Notes: generated by a model from the sequence alone, not told the origin. Positions 1 through 7,232 are shown, counted from the first letter of the stretch. The stretch: 14,843 nt of DNA from Robiginitomaculum sp. (GCA_002733385.1 NVVO01000037.1:270-15112), one strand, 5' to 3'. Translations and numbers: made by a program.

Positions 1-2
1 TG

Positions 3-500
3 ATTACGCCCTATGTGGTAGAGGTGGACACCAATGGTTCCGTTCGCGCCATCGGCCCCGCTACGGAAGACTTTATCCCGTCGGACGCGCAAATCGCCCA
101 TCAACTGGCCGGCTTCATTACCAATGTAAGATCAGTTTCGATTGACCCGGTGGTGTTACGGCAAAACTGGCTGGAGGCTTACAGCTTTGCCACCGACCAG
201 GCCGCAATTACGCTCAATGCCTACGCCACCGATCATGACCCGTTCGCAGACATTGGACAACGTAGCGTCACCGTTGATGTCACCTCTATTGTCCGCTCAT
301 CAAATGACAGTTTTGAAATCCGGTGGCGAGAGACTTCATATCGCGGCGGCGCATTGATTGGCACAGAAAACTTCACAGCCATCTTGAGCATTATTATCCA
401 CCCACCAACCGATGCCCAAACCCTGCATAGCAACCCCCTTGGCCTGTATGTGCACGGCCTAAACTGGTCAAAAGACCTTAATTCTGGAGAAATGAAATGA
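3..500 (+). CDS. trbF: Conjugal transfer protein TrbF (VirB8-like), 5'-truncated by window edge
   Basis: C-terminal 165 residues of TrbF, the VirB8-type inner-membrane scaffold of the P-type (Trb) type IV secretion channel, whose periplasmic domain links inner- and outer-membrane parts. The reading frame is open to the left edge: ITPYVVEVD precedes the first available GTG at 15, and this PYVVEVD motif is internal in TrbF, so the gene begins outside the window and the GTG is not its start. The rest fits the VirB8/TrbF periplasmic fold, with WLEAYSFAT, then DPFADIGQRSVTVDVTSI, then FEIRWRETSY, and a final NPLGLYVHGLNWSKDL that is typical of the TrbF C-terminus. The stop overlaps the trbG start by 4 bases (ATGA), indicating translational coupling. 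Identification is by family motif recognition and is strongly supported by the neighbours. Confidence 0.92.
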   Translation: MTPYVVEVDTNGSVRAIGPATEDFIPSDAQIAHQLAGFITNVRSVSIDPVVLRQNWLEAYSFATDQAAITLNAYATDHDPFADIGQRSVTVDVTSIVRSSNDSFEIRWRETSYRGGALIGTENFTAILSIIIHPPTDAQTLHSNPLGLYVHGLNWSKDLNSGEMK

Positions 501-1525
501 GACAGCCACATCTACTAAAAACGGTAGCAATAATCGGTTTAGTCACAAGCCTTACTGGTTGCGCCAGCCTGCAAAAGCAGTTTGATGATTTCAAATTGGA
601 TATGTCCCGTAAGGACGAAGCGCCCATTATTATGAGTGAAGCTGTCTTGGAAGTGCCAGTGCCAGTGCAGGAATCGCGCCCAATACAAATCGAGTTCTTT
701 GAACCAATAGTAATGCCCGGCCAGATGAAATTACGACCTGCGTCCTATGCAACAACAGGCCCAACACTCAAACCATTTGAAGCCATCGAGCAAGCGAACG
801 CATCAGCCTCCATTGAACCCAATAGCAGTAATTACCTCAACGCCATTCAGGTCTATCCCTATACGCCCGGATATCTCTATCAAGTCTATACAGCGCCAGA
901 ACAAATCACCGATATTGCCTTACAGCCAGGCGAAGAACTGACATCCGTATCTGCGGGCGATACCATAAGATGGATTGTCGGCGATACCGTATCGGGCGCA
1001 ATCGGCGGCGAGCAAGTACATATATTGGTCAAGCCGACCAAACCAAATCTGTCCACCAACCTTGTTATTACTACCAGTAAGCGCACATATTATTTAGAGC
1101 TTCATTCATATAAAGATACCTATATGGCAGCAGTGTCATGGCGTTATCCAAGAGAGGCTTTAGGCCTACGCAGTGCCAAGAAAATGAAACAGCGAGCAGC
1201 AGCTAAGCCAGCAGCCACTTCTGCCAGTCCGAAACTCTCTATCGATAAACTAAACTTTCGCTACGAGATTAAAGGCGACCACCCTCATTGGCGACCGCTG
1301 CGTGCCTTTGATGACGGCCATAAAGTATTTATCCAATTCCCGGCGCGGTTAGACCAAGGCGAAGCGCCGCCGCTCTTTGTCATGGGCAGAAAAGGAAAAA
1401 GCCAGCTCGTAAATTACCGCGTCAAAGGTGCGTATTACATTGTTGACCGCTTGTTTAAAGCCGCCGAGTTACGCCTCGGCGAGAAAAACCAGGACGTGGT
1501 CAAAATTATCCGTGCCAAACCATGA
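497..1525 (+). CDS. trbG: Conjugal transfer outer-membrane lipoprotein TrbG (VirB9-like)
   Basis: 342 residues, full length for TrbG. TrbG/VirB9 forms the outer-membrane core ring of the mating-pair channel with TrbI. Residues 1-22 are a lipoprotein signal peptide: positive start, hydrophobic stretch, lipobox LTGC with Cys22. Residues 120-215 carry the VirB9 N-lobe (VYPYTPGYLYQVYTAPEQ, LQPGEELTSVSAGDTIRW). A low-complexity Ala/Lys linker at about 228-247 leads to the C-terminal lobe (FRYEIKGDHPHWRPLRAFDD, then VNYRVKGAYYIVDRLF), the signature of TrbG. GGAG at 486-489 lies 7 bases before ATG 497, and this start overlaps the trbF stop. The end overlaps trbI by 4 bases. The gene is part of the trb operon whose earlier genes lie left of the window. 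Identification is firm. Confidence 0.95.
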   Translation: MRQPHLLKTVAIIGLVTSLTGCASLQKQFDDFKLDMSRKDEAPIIMSEAVLEVPVPVQESRPIQIEFFEPIVMPGQMKLRPASYATTGPTLKPFEAIEQANASASIEPNSSNYLNAIQVYPYTPGYLYQVYTAPEQITDIALQPGEELTSVSAGDTIRWIVGDTVSGAIGGEQVHILVKPTKPNLSTNLVITTSKRTYYLELHSYKDTYMAAVSWRYPREALGLRSAKKMKQRAAAKPAATSASPKLSIDKLNFRYEIKGDHPHWRPLRAFDDGHKVFIQFPARLDQGEAPPLFVMGRKGKSQLVNYRVKGAYYIVDRLFKAAELRLGEKNQDVVKIIRAKP

Positions 1526-2781
1526 GCGAGACGGACAACAATCCTGACCTAGCAATCCGCGCTAAACCGCGACCAGTGAAACGGTTCAGCCGTAAAGCGT
1601 TGATACTCGGCGGCACGGCATTGAGCGCAGGCCTGTTTGTAGCCTTGGCATTCGCGTTACAATCACCAAACTATGACGAAGCATCTCCCAATGAGCTTTA
1701 TAACGTCAGTCACAAACCCATGGCCGATGCGCTGGATGCACTCCCAAAAACCTATGCGGACATGCGCCCAAAACTTGGGCCGCCACTGCCGGGAGATTTG
1801 GGCGCGGCATTCCTGGAAGCGAAGCAAGGCGGTGCGCCTATCACGGAATTGGATAACCCGTTTCAGTATGCGCCAAATGTTGCTGCGCCGCGCAGACAGT
1901 ACGCACAGCCAACGGCCTATCAGCCAGCACCTACACTTAACAAACGTGATGAAGCACGGGAATCGGGACTGTTCTTCTCTGTTGGTTCAAGTGGGCGTGG
2001 TGCATCGCAACCACCAGATCAGTTTGCTCAAATCGACGCATCCATAGAACAGGCTTATGCAAACCTTGCTAATGTGAATATGGAGGCAGGTTACGGCGTA
2101 CCAATAATAGGTAACGCAGACTTTAATCCTGCGACCCAATATCAAAGTAGTAAGTCTGCGTTTCTTGGGCAATCGGCAGGTGAAATATATAACCCCTATG
2201 TCCTGCAATCCCCAAAATCACCTTACCAGATTATGGCGGGGACATTGATCCCTGCCAGCCTGGTCACCGGGCTAAATTCTGACCTGCCGGGGCAAGTAAT
2301 CGGACAGGTTACCAAAAATGTTTACGATACTGTGACGGGTGAATATTTACTAATCCCGCAAGGCGCACGATTGCTTGGCCGTTATGATAGCGTCATTGCC
2401 TACGGCCAAAGCCGCGCACTGGTTGCCTGGACACGCATTATCTTCCCCAATGGCAATTCCATTCAGCTAGATAATCTGCCTGCCGTTGACGGCCAAGGTT
2501 TTGCGGGTCTGAAAGACAAAGTGGATCGCCATACATGGCAATTTATGAAAGGTGCCGTTCTATCATCACTGCTGAGTATCGGCTCTGAACTCTCATCAGA
2601 TGACGAAGGCCGCCTTGCCCGAGCACTACAAAATGCAGGTCAGGACACAGCAAATATCGCAGGCCAACGCATTATCGAACGCAGTCTCAATATCCAACCA
2701 ACATTAAGCGTTCGCCCCGGTTGGCGTTTTTCAATCGTCGTTTCCAAAGACCTCATCCTCAAACCATATGGAGAGAAATAG
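1522..2781 (+). CDS. trbI: Conjugal transfer protein TrbI (VirB10-like)
   Basis: 419 residues, typical for TrbI. VirB10-type proteins span both membranes and gate the type IV secretion channel. Visible order: a basic cytoplasmic N-terminus (about 1-25), a single transmembrane helix at about 26-46 (ALILGGTALSAGLFVALAFA), a Pro-rich periplasmic stretch with the TrbI motif RPKLGPPLPGDLG (82-94), then the VirB10 beta-barrel domain from about 230 (PYQIMAGTLIPASLVTGLNS, then YLLIPQGARLLGRYDS, then GFAGLKDKVDRHTWQFMKGA) to the end. The start ATG overlaps the trbG stop by 4 bases. The stop TAG shares one base with the GTG of the following DUF2274 gene, so these genes are translated as a coupled set. 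No frameshift or missing segment is seen, so the protein should be functional. Confidence 0.95.
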   Translation: MSETDNNPDLAIRAKPRPVKRFSRKALILGGTALSAGLFVALAFALQSPNYDEASPNELYNVSHKPMADALDALPKTYADMRPKLGPPLPGDLGAAFLEAKQGGAPITELDNPFQYAPNVAAPRRQYAQPTAYQPAPTLNKRDEARESGLFFSVGSSGRGASQPPDQFAQIDASIEQAYANLANVNMEAGYGVPIIGNADFNPATQYQSSKSAFLGQSAGEIYNPYVLQSPKSPYQIMAGTLIPASLVTGLNSDLPGQVIGQVTKNVYDTVTGEYLLIPQGARLLGRYDSVIAYGQSRALVAWTRIIFPNGNSIQLDNLPAVDGQGFAGLKDKVDRHTWQFMKGAVLSSLLSIGSELSSDDEGRLARALQNAGQDTANIAGQRIIERSLNIQPTLSVRPGWRFSIVVSKDLILKPYGEK

Positions 2782-3005
2782 TGACCAAACCAAATCTCAA
2801 ACTCGCCAAACTTACAGACACCAAACCCTCAAAACTGTCGGTATCATTACCGCCTGATTTACTAAGTGATTTGGAGGTTTACGCTAACATTTACGAGCAA
2901 ACTTACGGTGAGAAACAGCCCGTAAGTGCGCTCGTCCCATCTATGCTCGCCGGCTTTCTGGCCAGCGATCACGGATTTAAGAAAGCCAAGCGCGAGCTAG
3001 CTTAA
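2781..3005 (+). CDS. DUF2274 family protein
   Basis: 74 residues if started at GTG 2781. An earlier ATG at 2721 would lie wholly inside trbI, while the GTG overlaps the trbI stop by one base and gives the usual DUF2274 beginning (KPNLKLAKLTDTKPSKLSVSLP). The family has no established function. In Alphaproteobacteria and related groups it is almost always found directly after trbI, and its pattern (a short strand KLSVSLP, then a helix LLSDLEVYANIYEQTYG, then helices LVPSMLAGFLASDHGFKKAKR) resembles a ribbon-helix-helix protein, so a DNA-binding role is possible but is inference. Coupling to trbI suggests a part in transfer or its regulation. Confidence 0.88.
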   Translation: MTKPNLKLAKLTDTKPSKLSVSLPPDLLSDLEVYANIYEQTYGEKQPVSALVPSMLAGFLASDHGFKKAKRELA

Positions 3006-3041
3006 AGCTGTTTCATCAACGCCAGACACGGAGATTTTTCA

Positions 3042-3356
3042 ATGGCAAATATCGGCACATTCAAACAAACAAAAACCGGCTACGAAGGCACCATAGCCAC
3101 ACTAAGCATGACCCACAAAGTCAAATTCGTCACCAACGACAACAAGAAAAACGAAGACAGTCCCGACTTTTTCATAAAATCAGGCCGCAGTGATTTTGGC
3201 GTAGCCTGGAAAGAAACCAAAGAAGGTGACGAACCACTGAACTATGTAAAAGTCCTGCTAGACGGCCCGCTACTGGCAAAGCCAGTCAACGCCGCCCTGT
3301 TCGATCACGACAACGGCGCTGATCTCGTTTGGTCACGGCCTAAGAAAGCGCAATAA
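3042..3356 (+). CDS. DUF736 family protein
   Basis: 104 residues, full length. It begins MANIGTFKQTKTGYEGTIAT and contains KSGRSDFGVAWKETKEGDEPLNYVKVLLD and a final ADLVWSRP, the DUF736 hallmark pattern. The family is small, beta-rich and of unknown function. It is carried by many alphaproteobacterial plasmids and ICEs close to trb or replication genes. A GGAG at 3031-3034 precedes ATG 3042. It lies 36 bases after the DUF2274 gene in the same direction and is the last gene before a strong intrinsic terminator, so it probably closes the transfer transcription unit. No signal peptide or membrane segment is seen. Confidence 0.93.
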   Translation: MANIGTFKQTKTGYEGTIATLSMTHKVKFVTNDNKKNEDSPDFFIKSGRSDFGVAWKETKEGDEPLNYVKVLLDGPLLAKPVNAALFDHDNGADLVWSRPKKAQ

Positions 3357-3372
3357 GTAAATAGCGGTTATT

Positions 3373-3399
3373 TAATACAGTCCCGTTGGGGCTGTATTA
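3373..3399 (+). terminator. Intrinsic terminator ending the trb-DUF736 unit
   Basis: A 12-bp stem with one G-T wobble (AATACAGTCCC pairing with GGGGCTGTATT, plus an outer T-A pair) closes on a 3-base loop. It is followed by ATTTTACTTAATTT, 16 bases after the DUF736 stop codon. The stem is near-symmetrical and bounded by A/T runs on both sides. Confidence 0.8.
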
Positions 3400-3486
3400 T
3401 TTTACTTAATTTGCATGATATTTTAATAAATAATCTTGCATTATAGCGCCACTAAACCTATATGGTTGATATGAATGGAGAAATAC

Positions 3487-4059
3487 ATGTCTGCGCTTAG
3501 TGAATTAAAACAAAAATTGAGGCAGGGCCGAGTGTATCGGCGGTCTGACCTTGCGCGATGGTCAAAGGCCGTTGATCGGCATGTTAGCAAGTTAGTTGAA
3601 GAGGGTGTTTTGGTTAAGGCTTCGGGCGGGCTTTACATGACACCGAGCAAAAGCCGCTTTGGCGACGTGCCTGCCAATCCTGCAAAGCTTGTCGCCAAGT
3701 TCTTAAATGATGATCGCTTCTTGATGGTAAATCCCAACGCTTATAATAGCCTTGGGGTTGGCACGACGCAGCTTTATAACGAAGTAGTGGTTTATAACCA
3801 CAAACGTCACGAGCATTGTGAGTTAGGAGGACTTAAATTTGATTTTCGAAGAAAGATGGATTTCCCTAAAACGGTGACGCCAGAATTTCTTTTGGTTGAT
3901 CTGTTTAATAATGTGAAACATCTCGCAGAGAACCACGAGGACGTATTGCGGCGCGCAAAAGACCGCGCCGTTGATATGAATGCAAAAGCCCTGCGGAAAG
4001 CGGCTGATAAATATGGCAAGATAGGAACCAAGAAAATTATTGAAAGCCTCTTGGTATAA
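3487..4059 (+). CDS. AbiEi/DUF6088-type antitoxin, winged-helix transcriptional regulator, without its usual toxin
   Basis: 190 residues from ATG 3487. This start has GGAG (3477-3480) at 6 bases; the in-frame ATG at 3475 overlaps that ribosome site and is less likely. Residues about 15-55 form a winged helix-turn-helix (VYRRSDLARWSKAVDRHVSKLVEEGVL, then KASGGLYMTPSKSRFGDVP). The middle SPNAYNSLGLGTTQLYN-like segment (here MVNPNAYNSLGVGTTQLYNE) and VVVYNHKRHEH are the family signature. Known: AbiEi-type antitoxins repress their own promoter and neutralise the nucleotidyltransferase toxin AbiEii encoded directly downstream. Here no AbiEii gene follows: the next gene, 92 bases on, is a hipB-like gene. 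It may be a solitary regulator, a survivor of a broken AbiE pair, or an anti-toxin carried against plasmid or phage AbiE. A DUF6088 assignment is more exact than classical AbiEi. Confidence 0.8.
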   Translation: MSALSELKQKLRQGRVYRRSDLARWSKAVDRHVSKLVEEGVLVKASGGLYMTPSKSRFGDVPANPAKLVAKFLNDDRFLMVNPNAYNSLGVGTTQLYNEVVVYNHKRHEHCELGGLKFDFRRKMDFPKTVTPEFLLVDLFNNVKHLAENHEDVLRRAKDRAVDMNAKALRKAADKYGKIGTKKIIESLLV

Positions 4060-4070
4060 GTAGGAATAAA

Positions 4071-4098
4071 GCAGTGAATTCGATTGCATTTTCACTGC
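4071..4098. other. Inverted repeat (8-bp perfect stem, 12-base loop) after the AbiEi-type gene
   Basis: GCAGTGAA (4071-4078) and TTCACTGC (4091-4098) are exact reverse complements, 12 bases after the antitoxin stop. No T-run follows, so it is a poor intrinsic terminator. It might instead be a protein-binding site or a weak RNA 3' end. Confidence 0.5.
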
Positions 4099-4114
4099 AC
4101 TTAGTTAATAACTG

Positions 4115-4142
4115 TCATATATGATAGATAAATGATATATGA
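4115..4142. promoter_or_regulatory. Paired palindromic boxes upstream of hipB (candidate HipB operator)
   Basis: TCATATATGA at 4115-4124 is a perfect 10-bp palindrome, and TGATATATGA at 4133-4142 repeats it with one mismatch 18 bp further on, ending 9 bases before the hipB start. Known: HipB-type proteins bind paired inverted repeats in their own promoter. Inference: these are the autoregulatory operators. The sequence is very AT-rich, so chance similarity is a real alternative. Confidence 0.45.
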
Positions 4143-4151
4143 GCATGAAAT

Positions 4152-4547
4152 ATGACTGTTAGGATAAATTCTTTGAATGCGCGAAAGGCCCTTGAGGCTT
4201 TGGGCGCAAACATCAAGACAGCGCGCTTGAAACGGCGGATTTCCATAAAGGGGTTCGCGGGGCGTATAGGCGTGTCCGAGAGTACCGTTATCAGGCTTGA
4301 GAAAGGCCATGAGGGCGTGAGCATAGGCACATTGGCTATGGCATGCCTTGTGCTTGGTGAACTGGGCCGTATTTCAGACTTCCTTGATGCTGGATCAGAT
4401 GACATTGGATTGCTCCTCACTCGGGAAAATCTGCCAAAACGAATTGACGGCAAGCGAAAACGCAAATCGTTGCCCAAATCATCATCTAATAATGACAAGC
4501 AAAGCCACTCGCCTAAAGTTGATAATGAAGAAGGGGTCGGTTTCTAA
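4152..4547 (+). CDS. hipB: HipB-like antitoxin, XRE-family helix-turn-helix protein
   Basis: 131 residues. A Cro/C1-type helix-turn-helix occupies about 15-78 (LGANIKTARLKRRISIKGFA, GRIGVSESTVIRLEKGHEGV, then TLAMACLVLGEL). Residues about 94-131 form a Lys/Ser/Asn-rich, probably disordered tail, longer than the short tail of E. coli HipB. In hipBA systems HipB neutralises the HipA kinase and represses the operon. The stop TAA shares a base with the hipA ATG (TAATG), so the two are translationally coupled, in the normal antitoxin-toxin order. There is no good ribosome binding site before ATG 4152, which may mean weak or leaderless-like initiation. The call as HipB rests on the helix-turn-helix fold plus the adjacent HipA. 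Confidence 0.88.
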   Translation: MTVRINSLNARKALEALGANIKTARLKRRISIKGFAGRIGVSESTVIRLEKGHEGVSIGTLAMACLVLGELGRISDFLDAGSDDIGLLLTRENLPKRIDGKRKRKSLPKSSSNNDKQSHSPKVDNEEGVGF

Positions 4548-5770
4548 TGCCCGAAGCAATTGTCGCACTTGGTGAAAGCAAACGCCTCGTTGGCCGCTTA
4601 CGGTTTGAAGCAGATGGTCGGCGTCAGTATTCACAATTTGAATATGCCGAGAAGTGGCTGGCCGCGCCTGATAGCTTCGCGCTGTCGCCGGGATTACCCC
4701 TGCGCACGGGTAGCCATTTTAGTTCTGGCAAAGAGGACAAGCGCGAAGCTCTGGCTTCGTGTTTTGCGGATGCGGCACCCGATTCATGGGGGCGAGGTTT
4801 GATGACCAAAGCGCTCGGCGGCGGTCTTAGCGAGTTTGATTATCTTGTGCTTACTGATGATCGCACGCGGCAAGGCGCTCTGCGTTTTTTGGACGAAGAC
4901 ATGCAGCCACTATCGGATTTATCCCCGTCAATTCCGCGTCTGGTGGAGCTTGAACGATTGCGAACCCTTGCCCAGAGGTTTGAGAGCGACCCTGACGCTG
5001 CAAGGGAAGTAGCCCGCGACCTTGCTGGCATTGCCGGTTCGCTCGGCGGTGCACGACCAAAGGCAAATGTGGAAGGGGGTGGCCATCTCTGGATTGCCAA
5101 ATTCACCTCCGCCCAAGACACAAAGCCTGTGGAGCGCGCCGAAGTCGCCACGCTGAAACTCGGCCGCTTGTGCGGACTGCGAGTCGCAGAAGCAAGGTTG
5201 GAGCTAAAGGCAAGTGATAGCCCGGTCGCGCTCATTCGAAGGTTTGATCGCCGGGGCAATACACGCATACCCTATATGTCTGCCCGCACGGCACTTGGTA
5301 TAAAAGGTAGGGAGCCTGGTTATTATACAGACATCGCAGATGTAATCCGCCAAATTTCGAGCAAGCCAACAGATGACTTAAAGGAGCTTTGGCGGCGGAT
5401 TGTCTTTACAATCCTCGTGTCAAACAAGGATGATCATTTGAAAAATCATGGCTTCATCTATACGGGCGGAAATCATTGGCGGCTCTCACCAGCTTTCGAC
5501 ATCAACCCTTCCCCGTCGCGCCACAGGGTTTTAGAGACAGGCATCATGCAGGGTGGATCGTTCGACGCATCCCTAGACATCGCGCTTGAAGCCGCAGAAT
5601 TATTCGATCTTGAGCCCACCGAAGCGCGCCAGCAGGCATCAAAAATGGCAAAAACAATTACCGCCAATTGGAAGCAAGCCCTACGCGCCGAAGGCGCATC
5701 CGCTGCCGACATAAAAATTTACGCCGAGGCCTTCGAGCATGAGGAATTGGAAAAGGCGATGAGATTCTAA
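4547..5770 (+). CDS. hipA: HipA-family Ser/Thr protein kinase toxin
   Basis: 407 residues, a usual HipA length. HipA toxins phosphorylate a cytoplasmic target (in E. coli glutamyl-tRNA synthetase) and halt translation; the target here is unknown. Residues about 10-115 are the HipA N-terminal domain (LSPGLPLRTG, DAAPDSWGRGLM, DYLVLTDDRTRQGALRF). The kinase follows: Gly-rich loop GSLGGARPKA (164-173) with Ser165 at the position of the E. coli autophosphorylation site Ser150, a Lys in LWIAKF (K185), the catalytic loop SNKDDHLKNHG (292-302) with Asp295 as likely base and Asn300, and the metal-binding Asp318 in AFDINPSP. The Asp/Asn/Asp spacing matches E. coli Asp309/Asn314/Asp332 exactly. All key residues are present, so it looks active. 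It overlaps hipB by one base and a 44-codon gene by one base. Confidence 0.93.
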   Translation: MPEAIVALGESKRLVGRLRFEADGRRQYSQFEYAEKWLAAPDSFALSPGLPLRTGSHFSSGKEDKREALASCFADAAPDSWGRGLMTKALGGGLSEFDYLVLTDDRTRQGALRFLDEDMQPLSDLSPSIPRLVELERLRTLAQRFESDPDAAREVARDLAGIAGSLGGARPKANVEGGGHLWIAKFTSAQDTKPVERAEVATLKLGRLCGLRVAEARLELKASDSPVALIRRFDRRGNTRIPYMSARTALGIKGREPGYYTDIADVIRQISSKPTDDLKELWRRIVFTILVSNKDDHLKNHGFIYTGGNHWRLSPAFDINPSPSRHRVLETGIMQGGSFDASLDIALEAAELFDLEPTEARQQASKMAKTITANWKQALRAEGASAADIKIYAEAFEHEELEKAMRF

Positions 5771-5904
5771 TGAACGTATTTTTTGCGGATAAGGATATAA
5801 CCAAGAAGATTGACGATTTGCGCCGTGCTATCGCTAAAGGCTGTGATGGTAAGAGCAGTGATAAAACTGTGAACGATATTCTGAAACAAAAGCAGGCGGT
5901 TTAG
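5770..5904 (+). CDS. Small 44-residue protein coupled to hipA; possible antitoxin C-terminal helix
   Basis: The ATG shares its A with the hipA stop (TAATG), the same arrangement as hipB-hipA, and the frame runs 44 codons to TAG at 5902-5904. The peptide begins MNVFFADKDITKKIDDLRR, continues with an Ala/Gly/Lys/Asp-rich centre (AIAKGCDGKSSDKTVND) and ends ILKQKQAV. I do not recognise a family with certainty. The pattern of a helix with DDLRRAIAKG, a short Gly/Ser/Asp break and then a second helix resembles the toxin-binding tail of ParD- or VapB-type antitoxins (LR.AI..G.DSG...F...I), but without any DNA-binding part. This is inference. It could also be the remnant of a longer gene or a non-functional frame. 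Confidence 0.55.
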   Translation: MNVFFADKDITKKIDDLRRAIAKGCDGKSSDKTVNDILKQKQAV

Positions 5905-5945
5905 TAAAATGTTTGATTTTTTGAAATGAAAGTACACATGAACTC

Positions 5946-7232
5946 ATGGTAAAATATACCTCCACACAAAAAGAGCTAATAGAAAAGGTGAAGCAAGCTT
6001 TTATACGTTTCGACGATGGCGAAAGGCAGGAAGGTAGAGGGACGGCTCGAACTTGGTTTGTCAAAGGTGATAATGGTAAATTGTACCCCGCCAAACATAT
6101 TTGGGGGTTGGCTACTGGTAGAAAATATTTTCAAACACACAGTTCCTCTAAAAATGGGGTTGGTGCCACTGAAGGTTTGTCAAACATAGGATTCACAATT
6201 ATCCCAAAAAGCAAAAAACAAGTGGCCAAGGCTATAGAGGATATCGCTTACGCCCTCAATGACAGTTCAAAAAATTACAATATAGGCAAGCTGCAAGATG
6301 TCCGCAAAACGCTCAAAGGTTTGAAAAGAAAAGCAAGTAACGTAATTTTTCACAACAGAACTATATTTGATGAGTTTGCATTTCATGATGGAGGTCGAAC
6401 GGAGCTCCAGTTTAATATCGGGTTCGAGCAGATAGATAACAAGAAAACACTACGTTATGGTGTGGCAATTTCATTGGAGCTAGGTCAATCACTTCATTCT
6501 ATTGAGGATATGTTGCCTAATATAAAGCTCTATAATGATTTTCTTAGGTCCTTCCCTGACGCATATGGCGATATGTTCATGTGGCGCTGGTTAGGTGATC
6601 AAAGGTCAGTTGAATCATATCCCACACCAATTCCCGAAAATTGGATAGAAAAAGGGGCGTTTATTTTTTTAGGAAAATCAATAGAAGTTAATGCATTCGA
6701 CGCGAACAAGGTACTATCAGATTTTGATAGGTTATTACCGCTGTACCAATATGTAGAAAGTTTTGGGGAGGATTTGGTAGAGCACAATCTAATACATATG
6801 CCATTTGCCTTTAAGTCAGGGTTTTCTAAAAAGAAGAACACGACAAAAGCTAATGCAAAAGAAAAAACCCTAAATGTAAGCCTACGGCATAATGAGCTAC
6901 AATATATGTTGTGTGGCCGACTTGCAAAGAAATTTGGTGCAAGCAATGTTTCTGACGAAGTGCCTAATGGAGTTGGTGGAAGTATTGATGTTGTGGTGAA
7001 GCACCAAAAAACATATTGGTTTTATGAAATCAAAACTCATCTTACAGCAAGGGCTTGTATCAGAGAAGCGTTCGGGCAGTTGCTTGAATATTCAAAATGG
7101 CCTGGCACCCAGTCCGCTCAAAAATTGATTATAATTGCCGAGGCGGTATTAGATGTTAAAGCTAATGAGTATCTAAAAGGCATTAGGAAAAAATACAATA
7201 TTCCAATTTATTATGAACAAATCAAAATGTAG
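5946..7232 (+). CDS. PD-(D/E)XK nuclease with McrA-like N-terminal domain (restriction-type, no methyltransferase partner)
   Basis: 428 residues. Residues about 8-87 (ELIEKVKQAFIRFDDGE, NGKLYPAKHIWGLATGR, ATEGLSNIGFTII) resemble the N-terminal head domain of ScoMcrA-like and other modification-dependent restriction enzymes (a YP.K.I.G.A pattern, then a LGF.I ending). The middle (about 120-290) is unfamiliar. The C-terminal part (about 312-428) is a PD-(D/E)XK nuclease: helix RHNELQYMLCGRLAKKFG with Glu317, then Asp348 in GGSIDVVVK, Glu361 and Lys363 in WFYEIKT, then IREAFGQLLEYS with Gln378-Tyr382 in a QxxxY motif. The catalytic residues are intact. No methyltransferase gene accompanies it, so a solitary modification-dependent (type IV-like) or other defence nuclease is likely. 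The gene is visibly more AT-rich than its neighbours, suggesting separate acquisition. There is no clear ribosome site before ATG 5946; substrate is unknown. Confidence 0.78.
   Translation: MVKYTSTQKELIEKVKQAFIRFDDGERQEGRGTARTWFVKGDNGKLYPAKHIWGLATGRKYFQTHSSSKNGVGATEGLSNIGFTIIPKSKKQVAKAIEDIAYALNDSSKNYNIGKLQDVRKTLKGLKRKASNVIFHNRTIFDEFAFHDGGRTELQFNIGFEQIDNKKTLRYGVAISLELGQSLHSIEDMLPNIKLYNDFLRSFPDAYGDMFMWRWLGDQRSVESYPTPIPENWIEKGAFIFLGKSIEVNAFDANKVLSDFDRLLPLYQYVESFGEDLVEHNLIHMPFAFKSGFSKKKNTTKANAKEKTLNVSLRHNELQYMLCGRLAKKFGASNVSDEVPNGVGGSIDVVVKHQKTYWFYEIKTHLTARACIREAFGQLLEYSKWPGTQSAQKLIIIAEAVLDVKANEYLKGIRKKYNIPIYYEQIKM

Noticed and set aside
2721..2780. ATG start for the DUF2274 gene within trbI
   Set aside because: The extra 20 residues are a shifted reading of the conserved TrbI C-terminus; the GTG at 2781 overlaps the trbI stop and gives the family's normal N-terminus.
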